Of a stretch of DNA of 64,000 bases, positions 55,801-64,000 are shown in pieces. The DNA is from Procambarus clarkii. Its lineage: Eukaryota > Arthropoda > Malacostraca > Decapoda > Cambaridae. The notes under the pieces are model-generated. The model had not been told where the DNA came from. It made no database searches and worked only from the letters and a program-made list of their open reading frames with translations. Position 1 is the stretch's first letter; the number at the start of each line of letters is the position of its first letter. Both the position numbers and the translations under genes were made by a program. The stretch is taken from positions 6,472,069 through 6,536,068 of the forward strand of contig NC_091216.1 of assembly GCF_040958095.1 (NCBI RefSeq), written 5' to 3'.

Positions 55801-57685
55801 AGTGGTGGTGGTATAGTGGTAGTACAGTGGTGGTGGTATAGTGGTGGTGGTATAGTGGTAGTATAGTGGTGGTGGTATAGAGGTAGTACAGTGGTGGTGG
55901 TATAGTGGTAGTACAGTGGTGGTGGTATAGTGGTAGTACAGTGGTGGTGGTACAGTGGTGGTGGTATAGTGGTGGTGGTACAGTGGTGGTGGTATATTGT
56001 TGGTGGTATAGTGGTAGTACAGTGGTGGTGGTATAGCGGTGGTGGTACAGTGGTGGTGGTATAGCGGTGGTGGTACAGTGGTGGTGGTATAGTGGTGGTG
56101 GTATAGTGGTGGTGGTATAGCGGTGGTGGTACAGTGGTGGTGGTATAGTGGTGATACAGTGGTGGTAGTATAGTGGTGGTGGTGTAGTGGTAGTACAGTG
56201 GTGGTGGTATAGCGGTGGTGGTACAATGGTGGTGGTATAGTGGTGGTGGTATAGTGGTGGTGGTATAGTGGTGGTACAGTGGTGGTGGTATAGTGGTGGT
56301 GGTGGTATAGTGGTGGTATAGTTGTGGTAATATAGTGGCTGTGGTATAGGTGTGGTATAGTGGTAGTATAGCGGTGGCAGTATAGTGGTGGTGGTATAGT
56401 GGTGGTATAGTGGTGGTGGTATAGTGATGGTTGTATAGTGGTGGTGGTATAGTGGTGGTAGTATTGTCGTGGTGGTATAGTGGTGGTATTATAGTGGTGG
56501 TGGTATAGTGGTGGTATAGTGGTGGTGGTATAGTGATGGTTTTATAGTGGTGGTGGTATAGTGGTGGTAGTATTGTCGTGGTGGTATAGTGGTGGTATTA
56601 TAGTGGTGGTGGTATAGTGGTGGTATAGTGGTGGTGGTATAGTGGTGGTGGTATAGTGGTGGTGGTATAGTGGTGGTGGTATAGTGGTGGTATAGTGGTG
56701 GTGGTATAGTGATGGTTGTATAGTGGTGGTGGTATAGTGGTGGTTGTATAGTGGTGGTGGTATAGTGGTGGTATAGTGTTGGTGGTATAGTGATGGTTGT
56801 ATAGTGGTGGTGGTATAGTGGTGGTAGTATAGTCGTGGTGGTATAGTGGTGGTATTATAGTGGTGGTGGTATAGTGGTGGTATAGTGGTGGTGGTATAGT
56901 GGTGGTGGTATAGTGGTGGTATAGTGGTGGTGGTATAGTGATGGTTGTATAGTGGTGGTGGTATAGTGGTGGTATTATAGTGGTGGTGGTATAGTGGTGG
57001 TGGTATAGTGGTGGTATAGTGGTGGTGGTATAGTGATGGTTGTATAGTGGTGGTGGTATAGTGGTGGTTGTATAGTGGTGGTGGTATAGTGGTGGTATAG
57101 TGTTGGTGGTATAGTGATGGTTGTATAGTGGTGGTGGTATAGTGGTGGTAGTATAGTCGTGGTGGTATAGTGGTGGTATTATAGTGGTAGTGGTATAGTG
57201 GTGGTATAGTGGTGGTGGTATAGTGATGGTTGTATAGTGGTGGTGGTATAGTGGTGGTTGTATAGTGGTGGTGGTATAGTGTTAGTGATATAGTGGTGGT
57301 AGTATAGTGGAGGTGGTATAGTGGTGGTATAGTGATGGTATATTGGTGGTGTAATTGTGGTGGTATAGTGGTGGTAGTATAGTGGTGGTGGTATAGTGAT
57401 GGTATAGCGGTGGTGGTATAGTGGTGATGGTATAGTTGTGGTGGTAGAGTGGTGGTTGTATAGTGGTGGTGGTATAGTGGTGGTGGTATAATTGTGGTAG
57501 TACAGTGGTGGTTGTATAGTGGTGGTGGTATGGTGGTTGCAGTATAGTGGTGGTGGTATAGTGGTGGGGGTACAGTGGTGGTGGTATAGTGGTGGTTGTA
57601 TAGTGGTGGTTGTATAGTGGTGGTGGTGTAGTGGTGGTTGTATAGTGGTGGTGGTATAGTGGTGGTTGTATAGTGGTGGTGTTAT
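52880..57685. repeat. G/T-rich minisatellite, block 1
   Basis: Built from GTGGTGGTATAGTGGT-type units of 12-15 bp mixed with GTACAGTGGTAGTACAGTGG. Higher-order blocks of hundreds of bases repeat before about 55,000 (for example TATAGTGCTGGTGGTATAGT at about 53390, 53990, 54265 and 54600). From about 56300 TGGTTGTATAG variants dominate. Stop-free Tyr/His/Thr frames up to 788 residues on the minus strand are artefacts of unit length. The strand asymmetry (G/T on plus) is complete. Confidence 0.95.
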
Positions 57686-58905
57686 AGTTGTACTCACCTA
57701 ATTGTACTCACCTAATTGTGCTTGCGGGGGTTGAGCTTTGCCTCTTTGGTCCCGCCTCTCAACTGTCAATCAACTGGTGTACAGATTCCTGAGCCTACTG
57801 GGCTCTATCATATCTACAATTGAAACTGTGTATGGAGTCAGCCTCCACCACATCACTTCCTAATGCATTCCATTTATTAACTACCCTGACACTGAAAAAA
57901 ACAAATTCTAACGTCTCTGTGGCTAATCTTGGTACTACGTTTCCACCTCTGTCCCCTTGTTCGTGTCCCACCCGTGCTGAAGAGTTTGTCTTTGTCCATC
58001 CTGTCAATTCCCCTGAGAATTTTGTAGGTGGTTATCATGTCTCCCCTTACTCTTCTGTTTTCCAGGGATGTGAGGTTCAGCTCCTTTAGCCTTTCCTCGT
58101 AGCTCAATCCTCTCAGTTCCGGGACGAGCCTGGTGGCATACCGCTGAATCTTCTCTAACTTTGTCTTGTGTTTAACTAGGTATGAACTCCAGGCTGGAGT
58201 TGCATACGCCAGGATTGGTCTTACATAAGTGGTATACAGGGTTCTGAAACATTCCTTACACAAGTTTCTGAAGGCAGTTCTTATGTTGGCCAGTCTAGCA
58301 TATGCCGCTGATGATATTATTTTGATGTGGGCCTCTGGGGACAGGTTCGGTGTGATATCAGCCCCCAGATCCTTCTCTCTATTTGACTCTTGCAGGATTT
58401 CCCCTCCCAGATGATACCTTGTGTTCAGCCTCCTGCTCCCTTCTCCTAATTTCATCACCTTACACTTTCCTGAGTTGAACTTTAGCAGCAATTTTCTAGA
58501 CCATTCCTCCAGTTTATCCAGGTCATCCTGTAATCTCTGTCTATCTTCATCCGTCTTGATTCTTCCCATAATTTTTGCATCATCAGCAAACATTGAGAGG
58601 AATGAGTCTATACCCTCTGGAAGATCGTTCACATATATTAGAAACAGGATGGGTCCAAGTACTGAGCCCTGTGGGACTCCGCTGGTGACATCTCGCCACT
58701 CTGATGTCTCCCCCCTCACCGTTACTCGCTGTTTCCTGTTGCTTAAGTACTCCCTTATCCACTGGAGCACCTTCCCTTTTACTCCTGCCTGTTGCTCCAA
58801 CTTTTTTAACAGCCTTTTATGGGATACTGTGTCAAAGACTTTTTGGCAATCCAGGAAAATGCAGTCGGCCCACCCTTCTCTTTCCTGCCTAATTTTCGTT
58901 TCGTT
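57686..58905 (-). mobile_element. CR1-type LINE, 5'-truncated copy in the minisatellite
   Basis: Same family as 2976-6211. The 3' end is at about 57686 with TGTACTCACCTAATTG in tandem. The 5' truncation is at about 58905, inside the RT, where the minisatellite resumes. Confidence 0.85.
57795..58905 (-). pseudogene. CR1-type reverse transcriptase C-terminal half, frame-shifted
   Basis: From about 58890: EREGWADCIF, VFDTVSHKRL, then GVPQGSVLGPILFLIYVNDL and SMFADDAKIMGR (FADD active site), WSRKLLLKFNSGKCKVMKLG and TLYTTYVRPILAYATPAWSS. The frame ends at 57877 after CFFQCQGS. The original C-terminus (FFSVRVVNKWNALGSDVVEA) continues in another frame to 57795, so a homopolymer indel at about 57894-57900 separates them. 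A catalytically dead fragment, valuable as a comparator for the longer copy. Confidence 0.8.
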
Positions 58906-58916
58906 CTAATTTTCAT

Positions 58917-61140
58917 AGGTTGTGGTGGTATAGTGGTGGTGGTATAGTGGTGGCGGTATAGTGGTGGGGGGTATAGTGGTGATGGTATAGTGGTGGCGGT
59001 ATAGTGGTGGTGGTATAGTAGTAGGCATCCTTCAGTCTCGGGAGACTATGGAATTGCGCCCTAGTTGTCAATCCTGGTGCAGCGTCTGGTGTGACTGATG
59101 AGGCCAATGGTGTGACTGACGTATAGTAGTGGTGGTATATTGGTGGTGGTATAGTGGTGGTGGTATTGTGGTGGTTATATAGTGGTGGTGGTATAGTGGT
59201 GGTTGTTTAGTGGAGGCAGTGTAGTGGTGGTGGTATAGTGGTGGTGGTATTGTGGTGGTTATATAGTGGTGGTGGTATAGTGGTGGTGGTATAGTGGAGG
59301 CAGTGTAGTGGTGGTGGTATAGTGGTGGTGGTATAGTGGTGGTGGTATACTGGTGATTATATAGTGGTGGTGGTATAGTGGTGGTGGTATAGTGGTGGTG
59401 GTTTAGTGGTGGTTGTATGGTGGTGGTGGTATAGTGGTGGTGGTATACTGGTGGTGGTATACTAGTGGCAGTATAGTGGTGGTTGTATAGTGGTGGTTGT
59501 ACAGTGGTAGTTGTATAGTGGAAGTGGTATAGTGGTGGTGGTATAGCGGTGGTTGTGTTGTGGTGGTGGTATAGTGGTAGTGATGTAGTTGTGGTGCTAT
59601 AGTGGTAGTGATATAGTGGTGGTGGTATAAAGGTGGTGGTATAGTGGTGGTGGTATAGTGGTGGTGGTATAGTGGTAGTGATGTAGTGGTGGTGGTATAA
59701 AGGTGGTGGTATAGTGGTGGTGGTATAAAGGTGGTGGTATAGTGGTGGTGGTATAGTGGTGGTCGTATAGCGGTGGTTGTGTTGTGGGGGTGGTATAGTG
59801 GTGGTGATATAGTTGTGGTGCTATAGTGGTAGTGATATAGTGGTGGTGGTATAAAGGTGGTGGTATAGTGGTGGTGGTATAGTGGTAGTGATATAGTGGT
59901 GGTTGTATAGTGGTGGTGGTATAGTGGTAGTGATGTAGTGGTGGTGGTATAGTGGTATTCATATAGTGGTTTTGGTATAGTGGTGGTGGTATAGTCTTGG
60001 TGGTATATTGGTAGTGATATAGTGGTGGTTGTATAGTGGTGGTGGTATAGTGGTAGTGATATAGTGGTGGTGGTATAGTGGTGGTGGTATAGTGGTGGTG
60101 GTATAGTGGTAGTGGTATCATGAGTAGTGATATAGTGGTGGTGGTATAGTGGTAGTGATATAGTGGTGGTGGTATAGTGGGGGTGGTATAGTGGTAGTGG
60201 TATAGTGGTAGTGGTATAGTGGTGGTGGTATAGTGGTGGTGGTATAGTGGTAGTGGTATAGTAGTGGTGGTATAGTGGTAGTGATATAGTGGTGGTGGTA
60301 TAGTGGTGGTGGTATAGTGGTAGTGATATAGTGGTGGTGGTATAGTGGTGGTGGTATAGTGGTAGTGGTATAGTGGTAGTGGTATAGTGGTGGTGGTATA
60401 GTGGTGGTGGTATAGTGGTAGTGGTATAGTGGTGGTGGTATAGTAGTGGTGGTATAGTGGTAGTGGTATAGTGGTGGTGGAATAGTGGTAGTGATATAGT
60501 GGTGGTGGTATAGTGGTGGTGGTATAGTGGTAGTGATATAGTGATGGTGGTATAGTGGTGGTGGTATAGTGGTGGTGGTATAGTGGTAGTGGTATAGTGG
60601 TAGTGGTATAGTGGTGGTGGTATAGTGGTAGTGGTATAGTGGTGGTGGTATAGTGGTGGTGGTATATTGGTAGTGATATAGTGGTGGTGGTATAGTGGTG
60701 GTGGTATAGTAGTGGTGGTATAGTGGTGGTGGTATAGTGGTAGTGATATAGTGGTGGTGGTATAGTGGTGGTGGTATAGTGGTGGTGGTATAGTGGTGGT
60801 GGTATAGTGGTAGTGGTATAGTGGTAGTGGTATAGTGGTGGTGGAATAGTGGTAGTGATATAGTGGTGGTGGTATAGTGGTGGTAGTATAGTGGTAGTGA
60901 TATAGTGGTGGTGGTATAGTGGTGGTGGTATAGTGGTGGTGGTATAGTGGTAGTGGTATAGTGGTAGTGGTATAGTGGTGGTGGTATAGTGGTGGTGGTA
61001 TAGTGGTAGTGGTATAGTGGTAGTGGTATAGTGGTGGTGGTATAGTGGTAGTGGTATAGTGGTGGTGGTATAGTGGTAGTGGTATAGTGGTAGTGGTAGT
61101 GGTATAATGGTGGTGGTATAGTGGTAGTGGTATCATGAGT
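58917..61140. repeat. G/T-rich minisatellite, block 2
   Basis: TATAGTGGTGGTGG units continue. From about 59870 a TATAGTGGTAGTG/TATAGTGGTGGTG alternation gives a higher-order pattern. Minus-strand stop-free frames of 380-588 residues are artefacts. Confidence 0.95.
59022..59122. mobile_element. 100-bp unrelated insert in the minisatellite
   Basis: AGGCATCCTTCAGTCTCGGG, GAGACTATGGAATTGCGCC and GTGTGACTGATGAGGCCAAT interrupt the GT array, flanked by ATAGTAGT on one side and GTATAGTAGT on the other. I recall similar CATCCxTCAGTCTCGxGAGA sequences as short dispersed repeats in several invertebrates (unchecked). Confidence 0.45.
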
Positions 61141-61400
61141 GGTGGGAGAAGGTTGAGAGAAGTAGCCACACCCTCGGTTACTCGGTGACGTCACAGATCT
61201 TGCGGTCAAACCGTCCAGTTGTTCCAATGCCATGTTTTGGCTTAATTTTCTTGTGTTCATATCATATATGTTTTGTATGCTTCAACTTATATTAGGAGAC
61301 AGCAAGGAAAAAAATATATTACACAGTCTAATGTGATTATCTAGTTTTAAGTTACTTACATTGTGGTAAAAAGTAAAATTAATGTAATTAGCACATAAAA
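61141..61400. other. No recognised feature
   Basis: A unique stretch between the minisatellite and the LINE ORF1, possibly the 5' untranslated region of that LINE. No promoter motif was identified. Confidence 0.4.
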
Positions 61401-61405
61401 ATTGC

Positions 61406-63048
61406 ATGCGAATAATGAACAATATGGACATAGTTACCAAGAGGTCACAGTCACCATCAGTTTGTCTCAAAGTTCACTCCTGGCAGGATTCTCACACTTC
61501 ACCTCCGTTTGGTATGAAAACTACACCACGACCACACTCTATCACTACCACGCACCACACCACAACACTACTGCCACGCTTAACATCGCCACCACACCAC
61601 TGCCTCTGCCACCACAGCAATGCCACCGACCATTCTCCTCTGGCATACTTAACCCTCGGCTTTTAGTCCTACTAACTCCCCATATGTGTATGTTTCAAGA
61701 GAGAAGCAGCAGGTTGTGGAGGCTCTTCTACAAGGGAAAATAGGTGATGTACAGCTCTCCCCTCTAGATAATCCAACACGGAACAAGAAGATGGATAAAT
61801 ACCTAGTCTACAGGTACAGTCACGGGTATCCACTAGAGTGGGCCTTTGAATTAGACAGGGTACACAAAGCACGAAGATTGACCAAGAATGGTAAGCCTAC
61901 TGATCAAATAGTCATAGTCTGGAAGAAGACTGACCGCCACCTGACCAGTATTGGTTTGGTGTGTTGTATGCGCGCCCCAGCACGTTCAGGGTGTGGCAAC
62001 CAGACCTGTGGAGTGTTACAAGTGCTGTGGCAGTGGCCACATAGCTAAGCACCGCTGGCGCCCCACACCCAAGTGTGCTCTCTGTTCCGGTCATCATGCA
62101 CTGAAGAACTGTCCGTATAAGAAGACCAGAGACCAAAGAAAGCTGGAACAGGAGCAACAGAACACTGTAACAGAAGCAGGGCAACAACCTGAAACTGTGG
62201 CTCCATCTAAACCACCGCTGAAGAGTTTCAGATGTGGTATGGAAGGAGTCACCATCTGGCACTCAGACTGTACCAACCGGCCAGCCTCCCTTGGCACAAG
62301 GCGGCAAGTGCCCGAGACACAACAAGTGTCTACTGATGCCGGCTCTAGTACTGTTGACCCATCCCATAGTGGTGACAGTACCAACAACATCCCTGACAAT
62401 ACACAACAGCCTGCAACAACAGTTAAAGGACAGTTGGCAGTCTTGCAAGCACAGGTAGCAGAACTGGCTGAAATTATAGAGACGCTACGTCGGGCTCCTT
62501 CATAAGAGATACAGCAGCCTCCACACTGCTGTGTCACAGCTGTGGCCCGCGCTGGTAAAGGTACCTGCGGTGGTAGCGGCGGCGGCGGTAGCAACGGCGG
62601 CGGTAGCAACGGCGGCGGCAGAGATGAGAGCAACAACGGAGGCGGTGGCGGCGACGTCGACAGTCAACTCAGGGATGACAGCAGTGTTAGTAACACAGAA
62701 ACATTAACTGGAAAAGGAAGTCGATCCGCATCAGCATATATTAAAATGATTAATGACCTTAATGAACGCGCTCGAGTCAAGAACGAGAACGAAAGTGATA
62801 ATATACTGCGTGACAGTGCTTATGCGATGCAACTTACAGAGAACATTCAGTTGCGGACCGTCCGGAGTTCCTCAGTGATCAAGCAACTGATGACATCACC
62901 AGATGTTACTGACGACACCAAACACCAGGTTGGTGCGGCTCTTTACGTCGTAGAGTCACTAATTAACACATTGTGGAAGTGGGACACGGACAACAATGGG
63001 ACCACCAGTCCCATGGAGGAACAACACCAAAACGATGGCTGCTGTTGA
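61406..63048 (+). pseudogene. LINE ORF1 (gag-like, CCHC knuckles), broken
   Basis: Plus-strand pieces in three frames. 61406-61666 has an N-terminal MDIVTKRSQSPS and a Thr/His-rich part. 61686-61975 has REKQQVVEALLQGKIGDVQL and HKARRLTKNGKPTDQIVIVW. 61951-62505 has zinc-knuckle motifs CYKCCGSGHIAKHRWRP (last Cys replaced) and CALCSGHHALKNC, then a coiled segment LAVLQAQVAELAEIIETLRR. After a TAA near 62505 the same frame continues to 63048 with a Gly/Asn-rich linker and a helical C-terminus. This is the layout of ORF1 in I/Jockey-type LINEs, which bind element RNA. Two frame changes, a lost knuckle Cys and one stop make it non-functional. No ORF2 follows; another element interrupts. Confidence 0.6.
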
Positions 63049-63072
63049 CACAAAGACCATTAGGTTTCTCAG

Positions 63073-64000
63073 TTTTTTTTATTGATATTTAAAAAAAAAC
63101 AAAGTACAAAAACAGGGAACAAGTGCAAAACAACATATAAATACAAACAATCGTGCATATACATGAAATAAAGCAAACACCATAAAACAGACAGAAAATA
63201 CATACAAGAGGTCACAGAAAAGCACACAGGACACAAGCAAAGAAATCCACAAACAGCATGGGACAAAGAATGCATACAGTACACAACAAATAAATGACAT
63301 AAGAACCATAACAAAAATGTACAATAAAAAATACACAAAAGTTACAATACATGTACAAAAAGCCTACCACCCCTAAAACAGAAAAGGGGGAAAAAACAGA
63401 ACATAAGCTCGGGCAGGCCGATCCAGCACACAGAGGCACAGAACCGAACTGGACACAAACAAGGACACCAACAAAAAATGAACAGTGAATCCAAAAAACT
63501 ACATATATAAACAGAAATAAAATAAAATACGTATAAAGAATAAATCAAGTACAAGGACAAAGAAATAAGCACACACACACACACCCCATGCGACAAACAC
63601 ACATCAAACACAGGCCATGCAGGAGCCAGGAACAAACACGCACAGACAAGGACACCCACCTGTGCATGCAGGTGGGTGTCACTGGGGAATCAACACGCAC
63701 CACACGGATCACTCATACTTCTCCGGGTACTTCCGTGCCGGAAATCGTAAGCAGTAAGCATCCCAAACAACTAGGTCGACCTCAGTAAATGGACATCCAG
63801 GAGTCGCAATAGGCTGACAAAATCTGGCATGCCAACGACGGAACCCAGATGGTAGAAGGGCGCCAGGGAACAAGATGCACCAGGTCATCATACTCAAAAG
63901 TCAGAGAATCAGCTCTATCGATCACCTCACCGGACGGGACGATGAAAGGGAAGGGTTTTCCCTTAGGAGGCCGGTCACAGGGCCGCACAATTCGAAGCCC
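63073..64000 (-). mobile_element. 3' end of an unidentified retroelement on the minus strand
   Basis: On the minus strand the sequence ends CAATAAAAAAAA (63084-63073), a poly(A) signal fused to a short A tail, directly beside the end of the LINE ORF1. About 620 bp of non-coding 3' region (A/C-rich on plus) follows back to a stop near 63709. It contains a perfect hairpin (arms 63652-63662 and 63669-63679, ACACCCACCTG). The 5' part lies beyond the window. Confidence 0.5.
63709..64000 (-). pseudogene. C-terminal coding fragment of the minus-strand retroelement
   Basis: Two overlapping frames. The upstream one (to 63782) carries RPPKGKPFPFIVPSGEVIDR and a DDLVHLVPW stretch. The downstream one (63897-63709) carries RRWHARFCQPIATPGCPF, DLVVWDAYCLRFPARK and ends YPEKYE. 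They look like one protein separated by a frame change between about 63820 and 63870. No family is recognised; the position just before a poly(A)-type 3' end suggests the end of a LINE reading frame. Confidence 0.35.

Noticed and set aside
52853..56226. Minus-strand reading frames of up to 788 residues rich in Tyr, His and Thr, and similar ones at 57179-61260
   Set aside because: They exist only because the G/T minisatellite units are multiples of three without stops. Overlapping frames give equally long products, and there are no start, splice or domain signals.

Overview
This is a repeat-dominated eukaryotic (animal) window. The mobile-element mix (CR1-type LINE, Penelope-like element, BEL/Pao retrotransposon, tRNA-derived SINE), long AT and minisatellite arrays, and TTAGG-type pentamers (the usual arthropod telomere unit) point to an arthropod. 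A decapod crustacean, possibly a crayfish, is my best guess; this rests on recalled resemblance of the repeats and was not searched. No intact conventional host gene is visible. The best candidate is a pair of phase-compatible exons on the minus strand (6519-6678 and 2685-2918).

Layout. 1-2605: four (AT)n tracts alternating with two foldback repeats whose cores are TTAGG pentamers in both orientations, a Penelope-like fragment (GIY-YIG endonuclease) between 377-bp inverted arms, and a poly(A)-ended retroelement 3' end. 2685-6678: two candidate host exons with a nearly full CR1-type LINE (about 2980-6211, minus strand) in the putative intron. 7507-10030: 51-bp minisatellite. 10228-18029: 17-bp minisatellite with two copies of a 714-bp unique spacer, produced by a tandem duplication of period 3,189 bp. 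18380-20335: a 19-bp array, a 337-bp MITE-like element and a 27-bp minisatellite. 20463-23637: a CR1-type tail split by a 3,083-bp terminal-inverted-repeat element that carries fragments of other LINEs. 24774-25306: 69-bp minisatellite.

25353-51795 is the centrepiece: a head-to-tail BEL/Pao array on the minus strand, LTR-internal-LTR-internal-LTR-internal-LTR. One 5-bp target duplication (CTTCT) flanks the whole array. The three internal regions are each exactly 6,685 bp and share the same frame lesions. This fits one insertion followed by DNA-level tandem amplification through the LTRs.

51801-64000: a dispersed repeat holding a complete 294-bp tRNA-derived SINE with its own 10-bp target duplication; a head-to-head tRNA-like palindrome; a G/T-rich minisatellite of about 8 kb (52880-61140) interrupted by a second 5'-truncated CR1 copy and a 100-bp unrelated insert; then a broken LINE ORF1 (CCHC knuckles, plus strand), followed directly by the 3' end of another element on the minus strand that runs off the window.

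The elements are layered: the SINE and CR1 share their 3' tail, a terminal-inverted-repeat element split one CR1 tail, CR1 copies entered a putative intron and a minisatellite, and the BEL element amplified in place. Very long Tyr/His/Thr or Ile/Tyr reading frames are minisatellite by-products and are not reported as genes.
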